Of a stretch of DNA of 7,490 nucleotides, positions 1 through 5,549 are shown in pieces (the stretch's first letter is position 1; every line of letters begins with the position of its first letter). The DNA is taken from NCBI GenBank assembly GCA_018054915.1, contig JAGPIR010000057.1, positions 1-7,490 on the forward strand, given 5' to 3'. The position numbers and the translations under genes were made by a program. A model generated the notes under the pieces. It worked only from the letters and a program-made list of their open reading frames with translations, made no database searches and was not told where the DNA came from. The stretch is from Allobrachymonas sp. (lineage in GTDB: Bacteria; Pseudomonadota; Gammaproteobacteria; Burkholderiales; Burkholderiaceae_C).

Positions 1-97
1 TTCTCGGCTGAGGTGCTTGTACATCGGGCAACTTGGACTTGGCGGTTTAAGCGGCCATGATGCCTTGGCATCCTCAGCCACCCGTCACCGGGTTCAT
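1..97 (-). ncRNA. Compact structured element, candidate non-coding RNA or mobile-element end (unrecognised)
   Basis: No convincing protein is encoded here. Read on the minus strand, a 5-bp hairpin ACCCG-GTGA-CGGGT (93-80), with a GNRA-type loop, is followed without a gap by GGCTGAGG (79-72), which pairs perfectly with CCTCAGCC (13-6). Inside that 8-bp helix, TGC (70-68) can pair with GCA (16-14) across a single bulged A. Alternatively GATGC (72-68) and GCATC (63-59) form a hairpin with a CAAG loop, and TGGC (57-54) can pair with GCCA (43-40). Adjoining helices and a GNRA loop on one strand suggest a folded RNA, perhaps continuing beyond the left edge. One hypothesis is a HEARO/omega-RNA-type element associated with IscB transposons. 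Another is the subterminal part of an insertion sequence. The pairing is seen; the identity is a guess. Confidence 0.3.
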
Positions 98-100
98 CTT

Positions 101-127
101 TGTTGCACTTCGTCCTTGAATCTGCCC
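101..127 (-). mobile_element. IS30-like terminal inverted repeat, possible solo or degenerate end
   Basis: Read on the minus strand, starting just after the rarA stop codon, this stretch contains AGATTCAA (123-116) and GCAACA (106-101). The spacing and order are those I remember from the terminal inverted repeat of IS30. The element would extend leftwards, off the window. No IS30 transposase sequence, second end or target duplication is visible, and the comparison relies on memory of the IS30 terminus. It could be a chance match or part of the structured element beside it. Confidence 0.22.
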
Positions 128-1498
128 TTACTTCTTACCCGCTTCTTCATCCCACTTCCGCAGGAGAGCGAGCTTTTCAGCAATCTTGGTTTCCAACCCT
201 CTTGGCACTGGTTGATACCACCCTGGTTCTTCTATCCCATCAGGAAGATACGTTTCACCAGCAGCATAGGCATTGGGTTCATCATGAGCATATCTGTATT
301 CATGCCCATAGCCCAGCTCCTTCATGAGCTTGGTTGGCGCATTGCGAAGATGAACAGGAACTTCTCTGCTCTTGTCCTGTTTCACGAATGCTCTTGCCTG
401 GTTGTAGGCGTTGTACCCAGCATTGCTCTTGGCAGCAATCGCTAGATAAATCACCGCCTGACCAAGTGCCAGTTCACCTTCTGGACTTCCCAACCGTTCA
501 AAGGTTGTTGCAGCATCGTTGGCTATCTGCATGGCTCTTGGATCAGCAAGCCCGATGTCTTCCCACGCCATGCGAACGATGCGCCGCGACAGGTAGCGAG
601 GATCAGCCCCACCATCCAACATCCTTGTCAGCCAATACAAAGCAGCATCAGGGTTCGATCCTCTGACCGATTTATGAAGGGCTGAAATCTGGTCATAGAA
701 GTTGTCTCCACCCTTATCAAACCGCCGACTATTGAGGGTTAGAGCATTCTGGATGAAGTCACTATCAACATGCTGAACATCCGCAGCACCAGCAGCCGTT
801 TTGCACTGTTCCAGCAGGTTCAAGAACCTTCTTGCATCACCGTCTGCATAGCCAATGATTGTCTCTACAGCAAGGTCTTCAAACTGCAAGTCACTAAGAG
901 CGCCTTCATCTTGAACTCGTTTCAAGAGCAGCTTCAATTCCTCTTCGGTCAGTGACTTCAGCACATACACCTGAGCCCTTGATAGCAGAGCCGAGTTCAC
1001 TTCAAAGGAAGGATTCTCAGTCGTGGCACCGATGAAGGTAACTAGGCCACTTTCTGCATAGGGCAAAAGAGCATCTTGTTGGGACTTATTGAACCTGTGA
1101 ATTTCATCCACGAACAAAATGGTGTGCTTGCCTTGAGCAAGGTTCTGTTCTGCTTGTTCCATCGCCGCCCTGATGTCTTTGACACCAGAGAACACCGCAG
1201 ACAGGGCGATGAACTCGCACTTGAAGGCTGTAGCAGTGAGCCGTGCCAAGGTGGTCTTGCCTACACCGGGCGGTCCCCAGAGGATCATCGAATGCGGCTT
1301 GCCAGCAGCAAAAGCCGTGTGTAACGGCTTTCCCGGTGCCAGCAAATGCGCCTGACCGATGATCTGGTCCAGGCTCTGGGGGCGCAGCAGCTCTGCCAAA
1401 GGCACTGGAACCGGAGCAGCCTTACCAGGCCTGCCGGAAACAGAAACGCCAGAAGGCAAGCCTTCTGGCGTGGAATGGCCGAACAGGTCATCACTCAT
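128..1498 (-). CDS. rarA: Replication-associated recombination protein A (RarA/MgsA), AAA+ ATPase
   Basis: This 456-aa cytoplasmic AAA+ ATPase of the clamp-loader-like RarA/MgsA/WRNIP1 family acts on single-stranded DNA gaps and stalled replication forks. Visible motifs are Walker A GPPGVGKT (75-82), Walker B LFVDEIH (128-134), sensor-1 GATTENPS (157-164) and the LLSR arginine-finger region (171-174). The conserved C-terminal tetramerisation part includes DPRYLSRRIVRMAWEDIGLA. Length is close to the 447 aa of E. coli RarA, so the gene looks complete. The N-terminal 30 or so residues are a low-complexity linker (Pro/Gly/Ser/Val) before PLAELLRP, and their codons contain a perfect inverted repeat (1446-1471). 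The start ATG lacks a good Shine-Dalgarno; the nearest AGG is 13 bases upstream. It lies 52 bases downstream of ilvC on the same strand and may be read through from it. Hand-counted lines are about 45-48% GC, well below the ilv genes. Confidence 0.95.
   Translation of the reverse strand: MSDDLFGHSTPEGLPSGVSVSGRPGKAAPVPVPLAELLRPQSLDQIIGQAHLLAPGKPLHTAFAAGKPHSMILWGPPGVGKTTLARLTATAFKCEFIALSAVFSGVKDIRAAMEQAEQNLAQGKHTILFVDEIHRFNKSQQDALLPYAESGLVTFIGATTENPSFEVNSALLSRAQVYVLKSLTEEELKLLLKRVQDEGALSDLQFEDLAVETIIGYADGDARRFLNLLEQCKTAAGAADVQHVDSDFIQNALTLNSRRFDKGGDNFYDQISALHKSVRGSNPDAALYWLTRMLDGGADPRYLSRRIVRMAWEDIGLADPRAMQIANDAATTFERLGSPEGELALGQAVIYLAIAAKSNAGYNAYNQARAFVKQDKSREVPVHLRNAPTKLMKELGYGHEYRYAHDEPNAYAAGETYLPDGIEEPGWYQPVPRGLETKIAEKLALLRKWDEEAGKK
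1446..1471 (-). repeat. Perfect 11-bp inverted repeat inside the 5' end of rarA, terminator-like
   Basis: ACGCCAGAAGG (1446-1456) and CCTTCTGGCGT (1461-1471) are exact reverse complements separated by CAAG. On the minus strand, the rarA mRNA sense, the hairpin is followed directly by TTCTGTTTCC, so it resembles an intrinsic terminator or attenuator. It occupies codons of the linker T10-V18 of RarA, where the protein is poorly constrained. Palindrome and tail are directly seen. Function in termination, or origin as a small inserted palindromic element, is inference. Confidence 0.6.
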
Positions 1499-1518
1499 GG
1501 TGGCAACTGTACCTGTAA

Positions 1519-1534
1519 TGGCTGTTTGCAGCCA
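1519..1534 (-). other. Small hairpin between ilvC and rarA
   Basis: TGGCTG (1519-1524) and CAGCCA (1529-1534) form a 6-bp stem with a 4-base loop, 17 bases beyond the ilvC stop. On the minus strand it is followed by TTACAGG and not by a T-run, so it is at best a weak terminator. The operon transcript probably continues into rarA at some level. Confidence 0.35.
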
Positions 1535-1550
1535 ACCGCAATACCAGCGA

Positions 1551-2567
1551 TCAGTTACGGGTCTGGTCCACCAGCTTGTTCTTGGCGATCCAGGGCATCA
1601 TGGCGCGCAACTGGGCGCCAACCTTCTCGATTGCATGATCAGCGTTCAGACGGCGGCGAGCTGTCATGCTCGGATAGTTTGTGCGGCCTTCCAAAATGAA
1701 CATCTTGGCGTACTCGCCAGTCTGGATACGCTTGAGCGCATTGCGCATGGCTTCACGCGATTGCTCGTTGATCACCTCAGTGCCGGTCACATACTCGCCA
1801 TACTCCGCATTGTTGGAGATGGAGTAGTTCATATTGGCAATGCCGCCTTCATACATCAGGTCGACGATCAGCTTGAGTTCGTGCAGGCACTCGAAGTAAG
1901 CCATTTCGGGCGCATAACCCGCTTCTGTCAGCGTTTCGAAGCCCATCTTCACCAATTCGACGGCACCGCCGCACAGCACGGCCTGCTCACCGAACAAGTC
2001 TGTTTCGGTTTCTTCCTTGAAGTTGGTCTCGATGATGCCGCCCTTGCCGCCGCCGTTGGCCATGGCATAGCTCAACGCCAGGTCGCGCGCTTTGCCAGAC
2101 TTGTCCTGGTACACGGCGATCAGGGACGGGACGCCGCCACCCTTGAGATATTCGGAACGCACGGTGTGCCCTGGCCCCTTGGGGGCGACCATGATCACAT
2201 CCAGATCAGCGCGCGGAATAACCTGGTTGTAGTGCACGTTGAAGCCGTGGGCAAAGGCCAAGGTGGCGCCCTGCTTCATGTTGGGAGCCACGTTGTTGTT
2301 GTAGACCTCAGGGATATTCTCGTCAGGAAGCAGGATCATGACCACGTCGGCAGCCTTGACGGCCTCGTTGACTTCCATGACTTTCAGGCCGGCCTTCTCA
2401 ACCTTGCCCCAGGAAGATCCGCCTTTACGCAGGCCGACAATGACCTGGACGCCACTGTCATTGAGGTTCTGGGCATGGGCATGGCCTTGCGAGCCATAAC
2501 CAATGATGGCCACAGTCTTGCCCTTGATCAGGCTCAGATCACAGTCTTTGTCGTAGAAAACTTTCAT
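1551..2567 (-). CDS. ilvC: Ketol-acid reductoisomerase (NADP+), class I
   Basis: The enzyme converts 2-acetolactate and 2-aceto-2-hydroxybutanoate to the 2,3-dihydroxy acids using NADPH and Mg2+, the second common step of valine/isoleucine synthesis. The product is 338 aa, the usual class I (short) length. It shows the Rossmann motif GYGSQGHAHAQNL (23-35), an NADPH-type loop GLRKGGSSW (45-53) with R47 and S51/S52, His107, Lys130, and the metal/substrate residues D190, E194, E226, E230 and S251. I chose the start at 2567 (MKVFYDKD), not the upstream in-frame ATG at 2624. GGAG lies 6 bases before it, the family begins MKVFYDKD, and the extra 19 residues would run back into an interspersed repeat. 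It is the third gene of ilvB-ilvN-ilvC, 134 bases after ilvN. Confidence 0.97.
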   Translation of the reverse strand: MKVFYDKDCDLSLIKGKTVAIIGYGSQGHAHAQNLNDSGVQVIVGLRKGGSSWGKVEKAGLKVMEVNEAVKAADVVMILLPDENIPEVYNNNVAPNMKQGATLAFAHGFNVHYNQVIPRADLDVIMVAPKGPGHTVRSEYLKGGGVPSLIAVYQDKSGKARDLALSYAMANGGGKGGIIETNFKEETETDLFGEQAVLCGGAVELVKMGFETLTEAGYAPEMAYFECLHELKLIVDLMYEGGIANMNYSISNNAEYGEYVTGTEVINEQSREAMRNALKRIQTGEYAKMFILEGRTNYPSMTARRRLNADHAIEKVGAQLRAMMPWIAKNKLVDQTRN

Positions 2568-2596
2568 GCTTATCTCCGGTAATGAATCAGGTGATG

Positions 2597-2633
2597 TGTC
2601 GAAGTGGGCCTTCGACAGGCTCAAGGCGAACGG
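2597..2633. repeat. REP-like interspersed intergenic repeat with hairpin
   Basis: TGTCGAAG (2597-2604) and CTTCGACA (2610-2617) form a perfect 8-bp stem with a 5-base loop. The right arm continues as GGCTCAAGGCGAACGG. The unit CTTCGACAGGCTCAnGGCGAACGG matches, with about one change, a short repeat I know to be scattered between genes in many Comamonadaceae, Xanthomonadaceae and other proteobacteria. It lies between ilvN and ilvC, so it is transcribed in the operon mRNA and could act as a stability or processing element. Confidence 0.65.
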
Positions 2634-2701
2634 ATCACGTTTTCGCCAATATGAATGCCGCGCCGAGCCTACCTACCGTCGCGCAACATCCCACGAAAAA
2701 C

Positions 2702-3193
2702 TTAAATCCGCAAAATGCGCTCGCCTCGGCCAATGCCGCTGGAACCTGTGCGCACTGTTTCCAGAATCGCACTGCCCTCAATGGCGTGCAGGAATGCGTC
2801 ATTCTTGCTCTTGTCGCCAGTGACTTCGATGGTGTAGCTCTTGTCGGTCACGTCGATGATGCGGCCGCGGAAGATATCCGCCATGCGCTTCATTTCTTCA
2901 CGCTCTTTGCCAACCGCGCGCACCTTGACCATCATCAATTCACGCTCGATGTAAGAACCTTCCGTCAGGTCAACCACCTTGACGACCTCGATCAGCCGAT
3001 TCAGATGCTTGGTGATCTGCTCGATGACGTCTTCATTGCCCGTGGTCTCGATGGTCATCCGTGAAATTTCTGGATTTTCCGTCACGGAAACAGTCAGGCT
3101 TTCGATGTTGTAGCCACGGGCCGAGAACAGGCCGACTACGCGGGACAAGGCACCCGCTTCGTTTTCAATCAATACGGCAATAATGTGCTTCAT
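2702..3193 (-). CDS. ilvN: Acetolactate synthase small (regulatory) subunit
   Basis: This is the regulatory subunit (also named ilvH) that activates the catalytic subunit and carries valine feedback inhibition. The product is 163 aa, the same length as E. coli IlvH. It has an N-terminal ACT domain (about 4-76), starting MKHIIAVLIENEAGALSR, and a C-terminal ALS small-subunit domain (about 84-158) containing ADIFRGRIIDVT and ending GRGERILRI. N11, G14, S17 and N29 match positions linked to valine binding or resistance in E. coli IlvH, so valine sensitivity is predicted. I chose the start at 3193, not 3238: GAGGA lies 7 bases before it, and the 15 extra residues of the longer frame are not family-like and overlap a GC-rich hairpin region. 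It follows ilvB after 122 bases. Confidence 0.95.
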   Translation of the reverse strand: MKHIIAVLIENEAGALSRVVGLFSARGYNIESLTVSVTENPEISRMTIETTGNEDVIEQITKHLNRLIEVVKVVDLTEGSYIERELMMVKVRAVGKEREEMKRMADIFRGRIIDVTDKSYTIEVTGDKSKNDAFLHAIEGSAILETVRTGSSGIGRGERILRI

Positions 3194-3219
3194 GGTGTTT
3201 CCTCTTTTTGCCAACGCAG

Positions 3220-3261
3220 CCCGGCACGGGTCCGGCAACTGCCGCCCTCGCCGGCTGCCGG
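3220..3261 (-). promoter_or_regulatory. Stable GC-rich double hairpin in the ilvB-ilvN mRNA spacer
   Basis: CCGGCA (3232-3237) pairs with TGCCGG (3256-3261). After a 3-base bulge (3238-3240), GCCG (3241-3244) pairs with CGGC (3252-3255), giving 10 bp around a 7-base loop. A second hairpin, CCCG-GCA-CGGG (3220-3230), lies between it and the ilvN ribosome binding site. There is no T-run, so this is not a standard terminator. It could limit polarity, mark an RNA cleavage point, or be a cis-regulatory RNA; an ilvH leader motif has been described in Betaproteobacteria. The structure is seen; its role is inferred. Confidence 0.4.
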
Positions 3262-3315
3262 TAAGCAGCCACTCTGGCGGGCAATAGATTCAGCAGATGA
3301 AAAGGCAAAGGCGGT

Positions 3316-5094
3316 TCAGAGCTCCTCGGGGCCAAGCAGCATTTCTGTAATGCCCTTGCCCGCTTGGACCATCGGAAAAACATTTTCCATTGGATCGGTC
3401 CGGAAATCCATGAACACAGTGCGATCCTTGAGCTTGCGCGCCTCTCGTAACGCCGGCTCCACGTCCCTGGGATCTTCGATCAGCATGCCCACATGGCCAT
3501 AAGCCTCGGCCAGCTTCACGAAATTGGGCAGGGCATCCATATAGCTGTGGCTGTAGCGGCCAGAGTATTCGATCTCCTGCCACTGCCGCACCATGCCCAG
3601 ATAACGATTGTTGAGCGCAACAATCTTGACCGGCGTGTTGTGCTGCAGGCAGCTGGAAAGCTCCTGGATGTTCATCTGGATGGAGCCTTCGCCGGTGATG
3701 CAGTAGACATCGCTTCCGGGCTTGGCAAGCTTGATACCCATGGCATAGGGAAGACCGACGCCCATGGTCCCCAGACCGCCAGAGTTGATCCAGCGCCGCG
3801 GCTCGTCGAAACGGTAGAACTGCGCCGCAAACATCTGGTGCTGTCCGACGTCCGACGTGATGTACACGTCATCGTCCTTGGTGAGATTCCACAGCGTTTC
3901 AACCACTTTTTGCGGCTTGATAACTACACCGTTGTCGCGGTCGTAACGCAGACAATCGGCGCTGCGCCACTTGTTGATGGTTTCCCACCATGACTGCATG
4001 GCCCGTTCTTCAGGCTTCACGCCTGTTTCCCGAATGGCGGCAATGAGTTCGGTAAGAACGTCGCGCGCATCACCCACAATCGGAACGTCAACTTTCACGC
4101 GTTTGGAAATGACCGATGGATCGACATCAATATGGATGATTTTGCGTTCATTCTGGACAAAGTGCCTGATGTTGCCAATCACCCGATCGTCAAACCGCGC
4201 ACCCACGGCCAGCAGCACGTCACAGTTCTGCATGGCATTGTTGGCCTCCACCGTTCCGTGCATGCCCAGCATGCCCAGGAACTTCGGATCACTCGCCGGA
4301 TAGGCGCCCAGCCCCATGAGGGTCAGCGTGCACGGCGCGCCCAGCATATCTACGATGGTGCGCAATTCCCCGCAGGCATTGCTAGAAATGACGCCACCAC
4401 CCGCATAAATGTAAGGCCGCTTGGCATTCTGCAGCAATTGCAGCGCCTTCCTGATCTGGCCCGCGTGCCCCTTCTTGGTCGGGTTGTAGCTGCGCATTTC
4501 CAGTTTCTGCGGATAGCCGCTCCAGGCGGCTTTCTGGAAGGAAATGTCCTTGGGAATATCCACCACCACCGGCCCGGGGCGTCCGCTGCGCGCAATGTGG
4601 AAGGCCCGCTTGATGACAGAAGGAATTTCCTGCGGCGAATTGACCAGGAAATTGTGTTTGACGATGGGGCGCGTGATACCCACCGTATCGCATTCTTGGA
4701 AGGCATCCTGCCCGATCAGGCCGGAAGGCACCTGGCCCGAAATAACCACCATCGGAATGCTATCCATGTAGGCGGTGGCAATACCTGTGACGGCATTGGT
4801 CAGACCCGGCCCCGAGGTGACGATCGCCACGCCCACCTCGCCAGTGGCCCGTGCAAATCCATCAGCGGCATGCACGGCCGCTTGCTCGTGTCGCACCAGT
4901 ACGTGACGGATTTTTTCCTGCTTGTACAACGCATCGTAGATGTAGAGCACGGCACCGCCCGGATAGCCCCAGACCTGATTGACGCCTTCGGCTTCAAGAC
5001 ACTTGATCAGAATTTCAGCCCCCATCAGCATGGTCGTGTGGGGAGCTTCGGTAGAAGCGGCTGCAATGGCTGCAGCGTTTTGAGGAATGTCCAT
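3316..5094 (-). CDS. ilvB: Acetolactate (acetohydroxyacid) synthase, large catalytic subunit
   Basis: This TPP- and FAD-dependent enzyme (also named ilvI) condenses two pyruvates to 2-acetolactate, or pyruvate with 2-oxobutanoate to 2-aceto-2-hydroxybutanoate, the committed step of the pathway. The product is 592 aa. It shows the N-terminal TPP-binding domain with GYPGGAV (43-49) and catalytic Glu70 in RHEQAAVHAADGFARATG, the central FAD-contacting domain (about 210-350), and the C-terminal TPP domain. Its metal motif reads GEG (468-470), with NN at 495-496. The usual first residue pair is GDG, so Asp is replaced by Glu; I believe this is common in Burkholderiales. The biosynthetic hallmark NNRYLGMVRQWQE is intact. 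The start at 5094 has AAAGG 7 bases upstream. It is the first gene of the minus-strand operon, divergent from ilvD. Confidence 0.96.
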   Translation of the reverse strand: MDIPQNAAAIAAASTEAPHTTMLMGAEILIKCLEAEGVNQVWGYPGGAVLYIYDALYKQEKIRHVLVRHEQAAVHAADGFARATGEVGVAIVTSGPGLTNAVTGIATAYMDSIPMVVISGQVPSGLIGQDAFQECDTVGITRPIVKHNFLVNSPQEIPSVIKRAFHIARSGRPGPVVVDIPKDISFQKAAWSGYPQKLEMRSYNPTKKGHAGQIRKALQLLQNAKRPYIYAGGGVISSNACGELRTIVDMLGAPCTLTLMGLGAYPASDPKFLGMLGMHGTVEANNAMQNCDVLLAVGARFDDRVIGNIRHFVQNERKIIHIDVDPSVISKRVKVDVPIVGDARDVLTELIAAIRETGVKPEERAMQSWWETINKWRSADCLRYDRDNGVVIKPQKVVETLWNLTKDDDVYITSDVGQHQMFAAQFYRFDEPRRWINSGGLGTMGVGLPYAMGIKLAKPGSDVYCITGEGSIQMNIQELSSCLQHNTPVKIVALNNRYLGMVRQWQEIEYSGRYSHSYMDALPNFVKLAEAYGHVGMLIEDPRDVEPALREARKLKDRTVFMDFRTDPMENVFPMVQAGKGITEMLLGPEEL

Positions 5095-5121
5095 GATAAA
5101 CCTTTGCGAATTTCACTCAAG

Positions 5122-5151
5122 AAAAACCGCGGGTGCCCCTTGGCAGCGCCC
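5122..5151 (-). promoter_or_regulatory. Attenuator-like hairpin in the ilvB leader
   Basis: On the minus strand GGG (5151-5149) pairs with CCC (33-31 of the 5100s), and TGCC (5145-5142) with GGCA (5137-5134), with a CGC bulge and an AAGG loop. A competing GCG/CGC outer pairing is also possible. Four bases later comes TTTTT (5126-5122). The T-run is offset and the stem imperfect, so termination would be weak. It lies about 27 bases before the ilvB start, where ilv attenuators occur, but no Ile/Val/Leu-rich leader peptide accompanies it. Confidence 0.25.
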
Positions 5152-5250
5152 TTGTGAGACGACCGTGGGACTTGAGGCCGCTGCCATGGGTGAATCGGCC
5201 TGCATACAAGCCGTACCGGACAGTGACCCGTTTGCCGGGATAATTTCTGC

Positions 5251-5279
5251 ATTATGACATTGTGAAACACAAAAATCCA
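5251..5279 (-). promoter_or_regulatory. Extended -10 promoter candidate for ilvB-ilvN-ilvC
   Basis: On the minus strand TGTCATAAT (5259-5251) is an extended -10 element: TG, one base, then CATAAT, 5 of 6 to consensus. At 17-base spacing the -35 position reads TGGATT (5279-5274), a poor match, which an extended -10 can tolerate. A seven-A tract lies just upstream. Transcription would start near 5244 and give a leader of about 150 bases. Confidence 0.45.
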
Positions 5280-5349
5280 TCTTTTTTTGATTGTTCGGTC
5301 CTCCATGCGCGACCAGCCGCCCAGGGCAGCTTTGCATGCCCCGGATTCC

Positions 5350-5401
5350 TGGCCACAAATGTTCACGGCCAGCCCTGATGGCCACGCACGAATGATGGCC
5401 A
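5350..5401. promoter_or_regulatory. Cluster of TGGCCA palindromes, candidate operator
   Basis: TGGCCA occurs at 5350-5355, 5379-5384 and 5396-5401, with the near copy CGGCCA at 5366-5371. The last two perfect copies are embedded in an 8-base direct repeat GATGGCCA (5377-5384 and 5394-5401) with a 17-base period. The cluster lies between the two promoter candidates, where a shared regulator would bind. No known regulator site is matched. Confidence 0.3.
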
Positions 5402-5435
5402 AGGTTGATCCAGACAGGCCGATACCGGACCGTTT

Positions 5436-5444
5436 TGGCATAAT
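5436..5444 (+). promoter_or_regulatory. Extended -10 promoter candidate for ilvD
   Basis: TGGCATAAT is TG, one base, then CATAAT: the same extended -10 form as the candidate facing ilvB. No recognisable -35 lies 17 bases upstream (AGGCCG). Transcription from about 5451 would give a leader of about 100 bases. The motif is seen; promoter activity is inferred. Confidence 0.4.
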
Positions 5445-5535
5445 CGATTTCACCTGGTCTTCAATCAGGATTTTGTTTGCGTGCCCCACATTGCAGGACG
5501 GCATGTCATCTGATATTTGCGACAGCGTCAACCCC

Positions 5536-5549
5536 AAGGACCCCCCCCC
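5536..5549 (+). promoter_or_regulatory. ilvD: ilvD ribosome binding site followed by a nine-C run
   Basis: AAGGA (5536-5540) is a clear Shine-Dalgarno. It is separated from the ATG at 5550 only by nine consecutive Cs (5541-5549). This site decides the start in favour of 5550 over the in-frame TTG at 5517. A homopolymer in exactly this place could vary in length by slippage and alter the spacing. Confidence 0.75.

Larger units (their letters stand above)
5095..5549. promoter_or_regulatory. Divergent ilvB / ilvD control region
   Basis: This 455-base gap between the two divergent starts holds a promoter candidate for each direction, a TGGCCA cluster between them, a leader hairpin before ilvB, and the ilvD ribosome binding site with a C-run; each is listed separately. 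On the minus strand a seven-A tract (5282-5288) sits just upstream of the ilvB promoter candidate and could act as an UP-like element. No tRNA, known riboswitch or conserved protein is evident. The only reading frames are shadows or the doubtful 30-codon frame at 5113-5205. Confidence 0.7.

Noticed and set aside
17..445. Plus-strand open frame of 142 aa over the left end and rarA 3' region
   Set aside because: Most of it is antisense to rarA. The left part overlaps the structured element, with no ribosome binding site or known domain.
1359..2582. 407-aa plus-strand open frame antisense to ilvC and the rarA start
   Set aside because: Its codons mirror IlvC in antisense, the product is not family-like, and it covers a well-supported gene on the other strand.
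2568..2624. 19-residue N-terminal extension of IlvC from the ATG at 2624
   Set aside because: It starts inside the interspersed repeat and lacks family similarity, whereas the ATG at 2567 has GGAG at good spacing and gives exactly 338 aa.
3194..3238. 15-residue N-terminal extension of IlvN
   Set aside because: It runs through the GC hairpin region; the ATG at 3193 has a strong Shine-Dalgarno and matches the family N-terminus and the length of 163 aa.
4132..5157. 341-aa plus-strand open frame antisense to ilvB
   Set aside because: Shadow of the conserved acetolactate synthase frame, with no recognisable domain.
5517..5549. TTG start adding 11 residues to IlvD
   Set aside because: The extension would be encoded partly by the C-run and is not conserved; AAGGA and the MPDYRSKT start support 5550.
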